In this document: one piece after another, positions 1-7,893 of the stretch | How positions within the stretch are numbered: the first letter of the stretch is position 1 | Layout of the letters: the number at the start of each line of letters is the position of its first letter | NCBI RefSeq assembly: GCF_003344765.1 | Contig: NZ_QPMH01000024.1 | Location: 1 to 47,104 of the forward strand | DNA: 47,104 bases | DNA from: Ferruginivarius sediminum | Lineage (GTDB): Bacteria > Pseudomonadota > Alphaproteobacteria > Kiloniellales > Rhodovibrionaceae | Direction: 5' to 3' | Notes under the pieces: generated by a model | The model's input: the letters and a program-made list of their open reading frames with translations, nothing else | Told to the model about the DNA's origin: nothing | The model's database searches: none | Translations under genes and position numbers: made by a program

Positions 1-2
1 TG

Positions 3-134
3 AGCGACAGCCCTTCCTCGGTGAGGATTTCGTAAAGGGGAATGTTCCGGCTGATGTAGCGGAGTGGCTGTACGCCGCTACATCAGCCGGAACATTCCCC
101 TTTACGAAATCCTCACCGAGGAAGGGCTGTCGCT
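3..134. repeat. 60-bp perfect inverted repeat (fold-back) at window edge
   Basis: Bases 3-62 are the exact reverse complement of bases 75-134, with a 12-base loop at 63-74. The right arm encodes the conserved N-terminal part of the MttB protein, so the left arm is an antisense copy of that coding sequence. A perfect inverted copy of coding DNA ending at the window edge is typical of a contig-end chimera from amplification or assembly. Sequence left of about base 75 should not be trusted as genomic. Confidence 0.9.
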
Positions 135-1533
135 GATCGAACACAATGCCGACACCATCCTGGAAGAGGTCGGCATCGAGTTCCGTGACGACCCCGAGGC
201 GCTGCGCCTTTGGAAGGACGCCGGCGCCGACGTGGACGGAGAGCGCGTGCGCATCCCGCGTGGCATGGCCCGCGAGCTGTTGAAGCAGGCCCCGGCAGAG
301 TTCACCCAGCATGCCCGCAACCCGGAGCGCTCGGTGCAAATCGGCGGCAACAACACGGTCTTTGCGCCGGTCTACGGCCCGCCGTTCATCCGCAACCTGG
401 ACGAGGGGCGCCGCTACGCCACGCTGGCCGACTTCCAGAAGCTGGTGAAAATCATCTACATGACGCCGGGGCTGCACCATTCCGGCGGCACCGTGTGCGA
501 GCCGGTCGACGTGCCCGTGAACAAGCGGCACCTCGACATGGTGTACACGCACATGCGCAACTCGGATAAGCCCTTCATGGGCTCGGTCACCGCGCCGGAG
601 CGCGCGGAGGACACCGTGGCGATGGCGAAGTTGCTGTTCGGCGAGGAATTCGTCGACAACAACACCTGCATCATCAACCTGATCAACGCGAATTCGCCGA
701 TGACCTTCGACGCCACCATGCTGGGCGCGCTGAAGGTCTATGCGGCGGCCGGGCAGGCCTGTATCGTCTCGCCGTTCATCCTGGCGGGCGCCATGGCGCC
801 GGTCACGATTGCCGGCACGCTGACGCAGACACTGGCCGAGGCAATGGCCGGCATGGCGTTCGCGCAGCTCGTGCGGCCCGGCGCGCCCGTGGTCTTCGGC
901 TCGTTCGCCAGCTCGATCTCGATGCAGTCGGGTGCGCCCACCTTTGGCACGCCCGAGCCGGCGCTGGTGCTTTACGGCTGCTCGGCGCTGGCGCGCCGCC
1001 TGGGTGTGCCCTTCCGCTCGGGTGGTTCGCTCTGCGGCTCCAAGGTGCCGGACGCGCAGGCGGCTTACGAAAGCGCCAACACCCTGCTGCCGACGGTGCT
1101 TGCGGGCGTCAACTTCGCGCTGCACTCAGCCGGCTGGCTGGAGGGCGGGCTGGTGTCGTCCTTCGAGAAGCTGGTGATGGACGGCGACCAGCTTGCGATG
1201 ATGCACAACATGCTGGCGGGTGTGGACCTGTCCGAGAACGGCCAGGCGATGGACGCCATCCGCGAGGTCGGCCCCGGCAGCCACTATCTGGGCGCCACTC
1301 ACACGCAGGCGAACTTCCAGACCGCCTTCTTCCGCTCGCAGATCGCCGACAACAACTCCTTCGAGCAGTGGGAGTCCGAGGGCGGCCAGGATGCCAGCCA
1401 GCGCGCCAACGCGCTGTGGAAGAAGCGGCTGGAGGAATACCAAGACCCTGGCCTCGACCCGGCCATCGACGAGGCGCTGCAGGATTTCGTCGCCCGCAAA
1501 AAGGAATCGATGCCGGATAGCTTCTCGGCCTGA
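64..1533 (+). CDS. MttB-family (COG5598) corrinoid-dependent methyltransferase, 5'-truncated
   Basis: The product resembles trimethylamine:corrinoid methyltransferase MttB. That superfamily transfers a methyl group from a quaternary or tertiary amine to a corrinoid protein in the cytoplasm. About 485 residues are readable, including the typical N-terminal RNIPLYEILTEEGL segment and a long TIM-barrel region. There is no in-frame amber codon, so it belongs to the large non-pyrrolysine branch (the glycine-betaine methyltransferase MtgB type), and its substrate cannot be named. The GTG at 64 lies in the loop of the fold-back and is not a credible start. Family members usually carry some 25-35 more residues, so the real 5' end is lost. 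No corrinoid protein gene is visible nearby. Confidence 0.85.
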   Translation: MAVRRYISRNIPLYEILTEEGLSLIEHNADTILEEVGIEFRDDPEALRLWKDAGADVDGERVRIPRGMARELLKQAPAEFTQHARNPERSVQIGGNNTVFAPVYGPPFIRNLDEGRRYATLADFQKLVKIIYMTPGLHHSGGTVCEPVDVPVNKRHLDMVYTHMRNSDKPFMGSVTAPERAEDTVAMAKLLFGEEFVDNNTCIINLINANSPMTFDATMLGALKVYAAAGQACIVSPFILAGAMAPVTIAGTLTQTLAEAMAGMAFAQLVRPGAPVVFGSFASSISMQSGAPTFGTPEPALVLYGCSALARRLGVPFRSGGSLCGSKVPDAQAAYESANTLLPTVLAGVNFALHSAGWLEGGLVSSFEKLVMDGDQLAMMHNMLAGVDLSENGQAMDAIREVGPGSHYLGATHTQANFQTAFFRSQIADNNSFEQWESEGGQDASQRANALWKKRLEEYQDPGLDPAIDEALQDFVARKKESMPDSFSA

Positions 1534-1613
1534 TAACCCGAGCCCGGGCACTCCTGCACGGAACCGATCCCCGGAAAGGCCGTTTTACTACCCGAAAATG
1601 ATTATCGACGCCG

Positions 1614-1646
1614 GGCCGCGCTGGGAGTGATACTCCCAGCGCGGCC
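1614..1646. terminator. Strong GC-rich stem-loop between mttB-like gene and mscS
   Basis: Bases 1614-1628 pair perfectly with 1632-1646 (15 bp, loop GAT). No T-run follows on either strand, so it is either a poor intrinsic terminator for the methyltransferase gene or a 5'-leader structure of the channel gene. It lies 25 bases before the channel start codon. Confidence 0.5.
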
Positions 1647-1671
1647 GGTGCTGATTCGGGAAGGGAACGGC

Positions 1672-2535
1672 ATGGATCAGGCAAGCAACCTGGAGGGTGG
1701 CGAAACGCTTCAGCGCGCGATGGAACTCGTCACCTCTTATGGGATGAGCGTGCTGGGCGGTATCGCCATTCTCATCGTCGGCTGGATCGCGGCGAACTGG
1801 ATCTCCGGCGGCGTGCGGCGCAGCCTTACGCGCGCCAAGCGGGTGGACGATACCTTACGCGGCTTCCTGGTCAGCCTTGTCAAATACGTCATCCTGGCCT
1901 TCGTCGTCATCGCCGTGCTGAGCCAATTTGGCGTCCAGACGGCCAGCCTGATCGCCATCTTCGGTGCCGCCGGCCTCGCCGTCGGCCTGGCCCTGCAAGG
2001 CACGCTGTCGAACGTGTCGGCGGGGGTGATGCTGCTGCTGTTCCGCCCGATCAGGGTCGGCCAGTATGTCGAGGTCGCCGGCCAGGCCGGCACGGTGCGG
2101 GAGATCAACCTGTTCGTGACCGAGCTTGCCACGCCCGACAACGTGCAGATCATCATCCCGAACTCGCAGGTCTGGGGCACCTCGGTGGTGAACTATTCCC
2201 ACCACACGACCCGGCGGGTGGACTTCACGCTGGGCATCGCCTACGCCGACAGCATCGAGCGGGCGATGAGCGCGATCCATGAGGTGCTGAAAGCGGAGAG
2301 CCGAATCCTGGGCGAGCCGGAGCCGCAGGTCGTCGTCGGCGCGCTGAGCGACAGCTCGGTCGACATCATCGTCCGCGTCTGGGCCAAGGCGGAGGACTAC
2401 TGGCCAGTGAGGTTCGATCTGACCAGGAAGTTCAAGGAAACCTTCGACGCAAAGGGCATTTCCATCCCCTTCCCGCAGCGTGAGGTGCACGTCTTCGAGC
2501 ACAAATCCGAAACGACCGAGCGCAAGTCGGCGTGA
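1672..2535 (+). CDS. mscS: Small-conductance mechanosensitive channel, MscS family
   Basis: This inner-membrane channel opens under membrane tension and releases solutes after hypo-osmotic shock. The product has 287 residues, almost the length of E. coli MscS (286). Three N-terminal membrane segments lie at about residues 22-45, 62-82 and 90-118. The third holds the Gly/Ala-rich pore helix (AAGLAVGLALQGTLSN), followed by the beta domain and the vestibule. ATG 1672 is preferred because GGGAAGGGAACGGC precedes it; an upstream in-frame start at 1627 would lie inside the strong hairpin. A solute-release valve fits the betaine-handling genes elsewhere in the window. Confidence 0.93.
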   Translation: MDQASNLEGGETLQRAMELVTSYGMSVLGGIAILIVGWIAANWISGGVRRSLTRAKRVDDTLRGFLVSLVKYVILAFVVIAVLSQFGVQTASLIAIFGAAGLAVGLALQGTLSNVSAGVMLLLFRPIRVGQYVEVAGQAGTVREINLFVTELATPDNVQIIIPNSQVWGTSVVNYSHHTTRRVDFTLGIAYADSIERAMSAIHEVLKAESRILGEPEPQVVVGALSDSSVDIIVRVWAKAEDYWPVRFDLTRKFKETFDAKGISIPFPQREVHVFEHKSETTERKSA

Positions 2536-2571
2536 GCCTTGCCGCGAAACCGTACAGTCGGCCGGCGGCGG

Positions 2572-3195
2572 CTATTGGCGGGCGGCGCGCAGCAGGCGCA
2601 GCAGCGTCACTTGGTCCGGCAGGCCCGTCTGTTCCAGGCCCTCGGCGGCCTGGAACGCCTTGAAGGCGTCGCGCGTACGCGGGCCATAGGCGCCGTCGAT
2701 ACCGCCGTCGTAGAACCCGGCCTCGGCCAGGGCCTGCTGCGCACGCTTCAGGACGGTGGTATAGACCATCACCTGCTTGCCGCCGGCCTCCGTCGTCACC
2801 GGCTCATCCCGCACCTTCAGGCGGTGCGGCTCAAGCTCGCGGACCATGCTGGAAATGGCTTGGAAAAAAGGTACGTCCGGGTTGTTGGTGCAGAACCCGC
2901 GAAGCAGGGCGGCCAAAAGGTCGATGCCCTCGAACGGCGTAACGTCGTAGGTGTCGTCCGAAACCTGATTGTAGGCCGTGAGGTAGCCCTCGATCCAGCC
3001 GCCGTAGTTGTAGTACTTCGCCGAACGCTCCTTCGCGGCCGCGACGAACTCGCGGCAGGCTGTCTGCCCGACCCCTTCCACGGCGAATGTGCCGTCGGTG
3101 TCGGCCGCGCCGGCCGGTTGGGCGTGAAAGACAAGGGTGGCGACAGCCGCGGCAAGCGCAAAGCCGCGGATTGTACGACCAGACAGGCTCTCCAT
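2572..3195 (-). CDS. Secreted protein with C-terminal peptidoglycan-binding domain
   Basis: The product has 207 residues. A signal peptide ends near AGAADTD (about residue 30). A middle domain with two cysteines follows (ACREF about 47 and GFCTNN about 100), probably forming a disulfide in the periplasm. The C-terminal part, about residues 140-205, is a PG_binding_1-type repeat (AGFYDGGIDGAYGPRTRDAFKA) that attaches proteins to the cell wall. No hydrolase catalytic domain is seen, so it is a wall-binding protein of unknown role. It is transcribed away from the Pmp3 gene and ends 36 bases from the convergent mscS. Confidence 0.8.
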   Translation of the reverse strand: MESLSGRTIRGFALAAAVATLVFHAQPAGAADTDGTFAVEGVGQTACREFVAAAKERSAKYYNYGGWIEGYLTAYNQVSDDTYDVTPFEGIDLLAALLRGFCTNNPDVPFFQAISSMVRELEPHRLKVRDEPVTTEAGGKQVMVYTTVLKRAQQALAEAGFYDGGIDGAYGPRTRDAFKAFQAAEGLEQTGLPDQVTLLRLLRAARQ

Positions 3196-3580
3196 GATCG
3201 CTCTCGCATCGTTTCCGGGTTTGCGCGCAGGCTACAGGAAGCGTGGGGGTCCCGGAAGACACCCAATACCCGACGCCGGAGCTGAGGGGATGACCGATTC
3301 GCTTGCGAGGCCGCCTGGGCCAAGCCACCGCTATTGGTCTGGCGTGGCCGGCGCGGCGCCCAAAGCGGCGACACCGTCGCGATGATCACGCGCGAAACCT
3401 GCCGCGATACGATGAAGGGCGCCCCGCATGACTATCGTGTCCGAATGTCATTGTCGTCCGGCGAAATCCTGACGGGTTGCTGTAACCAAACGAGGTAGGA
3501 ACAAGAAAGCAGTTGTCTTTCTCCACGGCAAACAAACATTGTGTTTCAATGAATCGGCATTTGGTTTTGGAGTTTGCTGA
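3196..3580. other. Intergenic region between divergent genes
   Basis: These 385 bases hold no convincing coding frame. The part from about 3480 to 3575 is clearly richer in A and T than its surroundings and should carry the promoter of the Pmp3-type gene. A GGAAC at 3498 recalls the -35 element of the alphaproteobacterial stress sigma factor EcfG, but no CGTT follows at the right distance. I see no terminator or RNA gene. Confidence 0.4.
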
Positions 3581-3763
3581 ATGAACCTCATCCGCATCAT
3601 CCTCGCCATCTTCCTGCCGCCCGTGGCCGCCTTCCTGACCGTCGGGCTGGGCCTGCATTTCTGGCTGAACCTGATCCTCACGCTGATCTTCTTCGTGCCG
3701 GGCATGATCCACGCCCTGTGGCTCGTCGTCAGCCATGCCCAGAAGCCGGGAACCGGGCAATGA
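3581..3763 (+). CDS. YqaE/Pmp3 family membrane peptide
   Basis: This 60-residue hydrophobic peptide has the two membrane spans of the Pmp3/YqaE proteolipid family. The first span carries the family-typical ILAIFLPPVAAFL, the second WLNLILTLIFFVPGMIHALW. Relatives in yeast, plants and bacteria are stress- and salt-induced and affect membrane potential; the molecular activity is not settled. Its TGA stop (3761-3763) overlaps the ATG of the next gene, so the two are translationally coupled. Confidence 0.9.
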   Translation: MNLIRIILAIFLPPVAAFLTVGLGLHFWLNLILTLIFFVPGMIHALWLVVSHAQKPGTGQ

Positions 3764-4170
3764 GCAGCAGGGTGCTTCACTGCATCCTGCTGGCCAGCAC
3801 CATTGCCCTTCCCACGCAAGGCACCTGGGCACAGTCGGCAATGCCGACGCAGGGCGACTCCGGCGAGGGGCGCTATCAGATCGTGCGGGCCAGCGAGACG
3901 CGCGTCTGGCGGCTGGATACCAAGACCGGGGAGATCGCCGTCTGCACCCTGGAAGGCGATCGCCTCATCTGCTCCACCAGCACGGGCGCGGCCACGCCGC
4001 CGGAAAAGAGCTACGAGGCACTTCAGGAAGAGCGCCAGCAGCACGAACAGGCCGAGGCCGAGGAACAGATCGCGTTCCTTGACAGGATGCTGGAGATGAT
4101 CCGCGAACTCATGGCCTACGCCATCCGCAGCAAGAACGGCGAAGGCGAAGGTCAAGGCGCGCAGCCTTGA
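3760..4170 (+). CDS. Small secreted hypothetical protein with coiled coil
   Basis: The product has 136 residues. A signal peptide ends near TWAQSA (about residue 27). A short beta-rich part with two cysteines follows (residues about 60-71), then a charged helical stretch rich in Glu and Gln (about 82-120), likely a coiled coil. The ATG overlaps the stop of the Pmp3-type gene (ATGA), which fixes the start and links it to that gene. I do not recognise a family. It is presumably periplasmic or envelope-associated, perhaps a partner of the membrane peptide. Confidence 0.7.
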   Translation: MSSRVLHCILLASTIALPTQGTWAQSAMPTQGDSGEGRYQIVRASETRVWRLDTKTGEIAVCTLEGDRLICSTSTGAATPPEKSYEALQEERQQHEQAEAEEQIAFLDRMLEMIRELMAYAIRSKNGEGEGQGAQP

Positions 4171-4174
4171 TCCC

Positions 4175-4804
4175 CTACCCCGTGCTCTCCACGCCGTTCG
4201 CTTCGGCGAGGTCGTCGAGGAAGCGCGCGGCGACACCGGTGAGGGCCGTCTGGAACTCCTCCACCGCCGCCGGAACCCCCTCGCCCTGCACCGGCGAGCG
4301 CTCGATATAGCGCTTGTGCAGGACGAGCCGGCCATCCGCCGTGCGGGTGACGTTGATGTCGAGAGCGATTACCACCTCGGCGCCGCCGCCGCCGCGGATG
4401 GTGTGCTGAAGCTGGTTCAGCTTGCCCGTCACTTGGTAGTCGCTGCGCACGCGGGCTCCCGGCGTGACCACGCGTGGCGCCGCCCGGGACTGGCGCAGGG
4501 CGTTCACGATCGCTTCCTGCAACAGCAGCGTCGGCGAATCGACCCAGTAGTGATAGCTGTACTGGCGCAGCGCCGGCCCGCTTTCCTGATAGATCACCGC
4601 CCGCTCCGAGGTCAGGCCATCGGCCTCGAAGCGCGTCACCTCCACAGTGCCGTCCAGGACCGGCATGCCATAGCGCCGCCCCGGATCGTCGATGGCCAAA
4701 CGATAGAAGCTGTCCCGCGGCACGCTGCCGCCGCCACCGCACGCGGCCAGCACCAAGCCCGATCCCGCCAGCAGCAGAAGGTCGCGTCGCCGCATGGCCC
4801 TCAC
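4175..4804 (-). CDS. ABC-type transport auxiliary lipoprotein (PqiC/ABC_trans_aux family)
   Basis: The product has 209 residues and a lipoprotein signal with lipobox LAAC (Cys at about residue 22) after an Arg-rich start. The rest fits the auxiliary lipoproteins that sit with MCE/Mla-type transporters, such as E. coli PqiC: the FYRLAIDDPG opening, the DYQVTGKLNQ middle and the ALNVTRTADGRLV-like beta region. It would be anchored to the outer membrane and receive or pass lipids from the MCE protein. Its start overlaps the end of mlaD by 4 bases, making it the last gene of the Mla run. It ends 4 bases from a convergent gene. Confidence 0.88.
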   Translation of the reverse strand: MRAMRRRDLLLLAGSGLVLAACGGGGSVPRDSFYRLAIDDPGRRYGMPVLDGTVEVTRFEADGLTSERAVIYQESGPALRQYSYHYWVDSPTLLLQEAIVNALRQSRAAPRVVTPGARVRSDYQVTGKLNQLQHTIRGGGGAEVVIALDINVTRTADGRLVLHKRYIERSPVQGEGVPAAVEEFQTALTGVAARFLDDLAEANGVESTG

Positions 4805-5853
4805 CTCTCCCCGGAACTTGTCCGGCCGCCCAGCAGGAGGCCCGGATTCTGGCGGATCTCGCGCGCGAACTCGTGCATGTTGCGGCTCGTGCCCTCCAGG
4901 TTGTAGCTGATCGCGTCGATGTGCTCGGAGACCACGCGCAGCGTGTAGCGCAGGTCCTTCACGCTCTGGCTCACGGCCTCCGAATTCTCGGAGACGGTGT
5001 CGTCCAGGGATGCGATCAAGCCGTCGATCCTCTTTTGACTACGTCGCAGCTCCTGGGCCAGTTGCACGAATTCCTCGGAGAAGCCGCGCATGTTCGACAG
5101 CGTCCGGCGGACGTCCTGACGGTTGGCGTCGCCGAGAAGCCCCTCGCTCAGGTTCTTCGACGCCTGCTCCAGGTTGGCCAGGGTGCGGCGGATCAACGCC
5201 AGGTTTTCCGGCGAGGCGACACCGTCGTTCAGCCGCTCGGTGAAATTCTCCAGGTTTCCCGTGACGCGCGGGGCGGTTCCGGCCAGTGCGCCCGTCGTGC
5301 TTTCCAGATCGTCCAGCAGGCGTGGCGCGCGTTCCGTCATCAGTCTGCCGAAGGTGTCGACATAGCGGTTCATCTTGTCCAGGAGCGGCATCAGGCCCTC
5401 CCGGTTCAGGCTGTTGATCTCGCCCGCCACCTTCGACACGGCCGCAAAGACATCGGCCGACGCCCCCGGCTCGATCATCGCGCCGGGCTCCAGCGTCCGC
5501 GCCGCCTGACCTTCCTGTATCTCGATGCCCACGCCGGCCAGCAGGCCGCTGGAGGCAATCACCGCCTGGCTGTCCTCGGGGATCGGGAAGCCCTTGCGGA
5601 CCGACATCTCGACCCGGAAGCGGACATCCCCGTCGGCGGTCAGCGGCTCAACGCTTTCCACTTGGCCGACGGGATAGCCCTCGAACATAACCTGTGTGCC
5701 GAACGCCACCCCGGAGACATTGTCGTAGACGGTGTAATAGCTGTCCCTGGCGCCCGTGCGCCCCGTCAGCAGGGCGATGGCGACCAGGAAGCCGGCCACC
5801 ACCAGAATGACGAAGGCCCCGACAGCGACATAATTGACCCGGCTGCTGCGCAT
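4801..5853 (-). CDS. mlaD: MlaD-type MCE-domain lipid-binding protein
   Basis: The product has 350 residues. An N-terminal membrane anchor (about 8-30) is followed by an MCE domain (about 37-115, with YDNVSGVAFGTQVMFEGYPVG) and a long helical C-terminal region. MCE proteins form hexameric rings in the periplasm that carry phospholipids between the inner and outer membranes. At 350 residues it is much longer than E. coli MlaD (183), and the helical extension could form a short tunnel as in longer MCE proteins. It lies 41 bases downstream of mlaF and overlaps the lipoprotein gene by 4 bases. Confidence 0.92.
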   Translation of the reverse strand: MRSSRVNYVAVGAFVILVVAGFLVAIALLTGRTGARDSYYTVYDNVSGVAFGTQVMFEGYPVGQVESVEPLTADGDVRFRVEMSVRKGFPIPEDSQAVIASSGLLAGVGIEIQEGQAARTLEPGAMIEPGASADVFAAVSKVAGEINSLNREGLMPLLDKMNRYVDTFGRLMTERAPRLLDDLESTTGALAGTAPRVTGNLENFTERLNDGVASPENLALIRRTLANLEQASKNLSEGLLGDANRQDVRRTLSNMRGFSEEFVQLAQELRRSQKRIDGLIASLDDTVSENSEAVSQSVKDLRYTLRVVSEHIDAISYNLEGTSRNMHEFAREIRQNPGLLLGGRTSSGER

Positions 5854-5894
5854 GCGGTTCGCCTAAACGGTTTCCGGAGGGGAAAGCATGATCA

Positions 5895-6743
5895 TCAGTG
5901 TATGCCTCCCGTCAATCGTTGGAGGTATGCGTCGGGGTCCTGCTCCTGCCCCTCGGGCCGCCGGTTCAGCAGATCCTGAACGCGCGCGTCCTCGCTGGCC
6001 CGCACTTCCTCCGGCGTGCCGACGATGCGGATCTCGCCCTGATCGAGCACGCAGATGCGATCGGCAATGGTGAACGCCGACTCCAGTTCGTGCGTTACGA
6101 CGACGATGGTCATGCCGAAGGCGTCGCGCAGGTTCAGGATGAGCTGGTCGATGGCCGACGCCACCACCGGGTCCAGGCCGGCCGAGGGCTCGTCGCAGAA
6201 CAGGATCTTCGGGTCCATGATGATGGCGCGGGCGAAGGCGGCGCGCTTGACCATGCCGCCGGACAGCTCGGCGGGCATCAGGTCCTCGAAACCGGCCAGG
6301 TTCACCACCTCCATCTTCATGCGCGCCATGATGCGCATCGTCTGCTCGTCCAGCTTCGTGTGCTCGCGCAGCGGCAGCATGATGTTCTCGCCAACGGTCA
6401 TGGAGGAGAACAGCGCCCCGCCCTGAAAGGCGACGCCCATCTTGCAGCGCAGCTTCGTCAGCTCGACCTGGGAGAGCTTGCTGATGTCCCGGCCCAGAAT
6501 CCGCACCGTGCCCGAGGTCGGGTGCAGCAGGCCCAGAAGGTGGTTCAGCAGCGTGGACTTGCCGCTGCCGGAGCCGCCCATGATCACCATGATCTCGCCC
6601 GGCTGGATGCCGAGGTTCAGGTCCTTCAGCACGTGCCTGTCGCCGTAATGGGTGTTGAGGTGGCTGACCTCGATCACCGGCCCGCCGGCGCCGGCCGCCG
6701 TTTCGTCCGCATCCGGCAGGATCTGTGAGGTTGCCTGGCTCAT
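5895..6743 (-). CDS. mlaF: MlaF-type ABC transporter ATP-binding protein
   Basis: This cytoplasmic ATPase of the Mla-type phospholipid transporter has 282 residues. Walker A GGSGSGKST lies at about 56-64, signature LSGGM at 160-164, and Walker B ILFCDE with PSAGLDP at about 180-191, followed by the switch His (VVTHE). A longer open frame continues upstream, but ATG 6743 overlaps the stop of mlaE (ATGA) and gives a normal family length. The N-terminal 22 residues before GPVIEVSHLN are an acidic tail. Confidence 0.94.
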   Translation of the reverse strand: MSQATSQILPDADETAAGAGGPVIEVSHLNTHYGDRHVLKDLNLGIQPGEIMVIMGGSGSGKSTLLNHLLGLLHPTSGTVRILGRDISKLSQVELTKLRCKMGVAFQGGALFSSMTVGENIMLPLREHTKLDEQTMRIMARMKMEVVNLAGFEDLMPAELSGGMVKRAAFARAIIMDPKILFCDEPSAGLDPVVASAIDQLILNLRDAFGMTIVVVTHELESAFTIADRICVLDQGEIRIVGTPEEVRASEDARVQDLLNRRPEGQEQDPDAYLQRLTGGIH

Positions 6744-7552
6744 CGGGTCAGCAGGAACACGAAGATCATGTCGGTGATGACGATGGCGCTGATCGCCTGC
6801 ACAACCGCGCGCGTGGTGGCCCGGCCGACGCCCTCGGCCCCGCCGGTGACGGACGCCCCGTTGACCACGCCGATCAGCGCGATCAGCACCGCGAAGATGG
6901 CGCTCTTGCCAAGACCGTGCAGAACGTCGTCCAGGGCGATAGCGTCGAGCACCTGGTCGAAATAGGCGCCAAGGCTCATCCCCAGGTCGATGGAAACGAA
7001 AAGCCCGCCGCCCAGCAGCGCGACGCAGTCGGCCCAGAAGGTCAGCACCGGCACCATCACCAGCATGGCCAGCAGCGCCGGCGTCACCAGAAAGCGTACC
7101 GGCGCGATGCCGATGACCCGCAGCGCGTCGATCTCCTGCGTGATCCGCATGGTGCCGATGCGCGCCGCCAGCGCCGAGCCGGAGCGGCCAGCCACCAGGA
7201 TACCGGTGATGAGCGGCGCGAACTCTCGCGTCACCGAAAGCGCGATGCCCAGCGTGACCCTCGATTCCGCGCCGAAGGTGCGCAGCGTGTGGATGCCCTG
7301 GATCGCCAGCATCACACCGATGGTCATCGCCAGCACGGTGACGATCGGCACCGCGAGGACACCGATCTCCATCGCCTGCTGGAACACCTGATGGATGCGC
7401 ACCGGCTGCCGCCGGGCATGGCCGACGACCAGCCACATCACCCCCTCGCCCAGCAACGTGGCGGCATAGCCAACCTCGCCGATACCGGTCACGGCGGCGC
7501 GGCCGATACGGTCGAGGAGCCCCGTGACGCCGCCATCGCGAGAGATCGCCAT
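6740..7552 (-). CDS. mlaE: MlaE-type ABC transporter permease
   Basis: This integral inner-membrane permease has 270 residues and five or six membrane segments. It carries the MlaE core motif REFAPLITGILVAGRSGSAL, which forms the cavity that binds the lipid and the MCE ring. The C-terminal segment ends in TDMIFVFLLTR. Compared with E. coli MlaE it has a normal length plus a slightly longer N-terminal amphipathic helix. Its start codon touches the stop of the upstream STAS gene (shared base 7552), and its stop overlaps the mlaF start. Confidence 0.93.
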   Translation of the reverse strand: MAISRDGGVTGLLDRIGRAAVTGIGEVGYAATLLGEGVMWLVVGHARRQPVRIHQVFQQAMEIGVLAVPIVTVLAMTIGVMLAIQGIHTLRTFGAESRVTLGIALSVTREFAPLITGILVAGRSGSALAARIGTMRITQEIDALRVIGIAPVRFLVTPALLAMLVMVPVLTFWADCVALLGGGLFVSIDLGMSLGAYFDQVLDAIALDDVLHGLGKSAIFAVLIALIGVVNGASVTGGAEGVGRATTRAVVQAISAIVITDMIFVFLLTR

Positions 7553-7893
7553 CAGGCCTCCCCGAAGCCGATGTCGATGTCGGGCAGGATCGGGAATATC
7601 CGGTCGAGCTGGGCGATCTTCAATACGCGCATGGCGCCCTCCGGCACGCGCGCCAGGGCAAAGCGCAGGCCGTCCTTGCGCGCCCGCTGGAACGCCTCGA
7701 TCAGGCTGGCGACACCCGACGAATCGATGTAGCTGACGCCGTTGAGATCGATAAGCAGGTCCCGCTTGCCCTCGACGCGCTCCAGCAAGGTACGGCGAAG
7801 CTGGGAGGACACCTCCAGATCCACCTCGCCGGCAAGGTGCAGCACGTCCACGCCGCCGTGCCGCTCGCTCTGCATCTCCAGGTCCCGCGCCAT
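7552..7893 (-). CDS. STAS-domain protein (anti-sigma antagonist or MlaB-like)
   Basis: The product has 113 residues and forms a single STAS domain. The loop YIDSSGVASL (residues 55-64) has the phosphorylatable Ser pair of SpoIIAA/RsbV-type antagonists; E. coli MlaB, as I recall, has Thr at this place. It sits between an RsbW-type kinase gene and mlaE, with stop-start overlaps on both sides. It could therefore be the MlaB-like regulatory subunit of the transporter, an antagonist in a partner switch, or both. ATG 7893 is chosen from the TGATG overlap with the upstream gene. Confidence 0.88.
   Translation of the reverse strand: MARDLEMQSERHGGVDVLHLAGEVDLEVSSQLRRTLLERVEGKRDLLIDLNGVSYIDSSGVASLIEAFQRARKDGLRFALARVPEGAMRVLKIAQLDRIFPILPDIDIGFGEA

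Noticed and set aside
64..1533. Pyrrolysine-containing MttB
   Set aside because: No in-frame amber codon is present across the readable gene, so it belongs to the non-pyrrolysine branch.
1627..1671. Upstream extension of the MscS frame by 15 codons
   Set aside because: It begins inside a strong hairpin and lacks a ribosome site, while ATG 1672 has one and gives the family length.
3498..3520. EcfG-type stress promoter before the Pmp3 gene
   Set aside because: GGAAC is present but no CGTT follows at 16-19 bases.
5895..7436. 513-residue frame reading through mlaE into mlaF
   Set aside because: The first half is an out-of-frame reading of mlaE; the ATGA overlap at 6740-6743 marks the real mlaF start.
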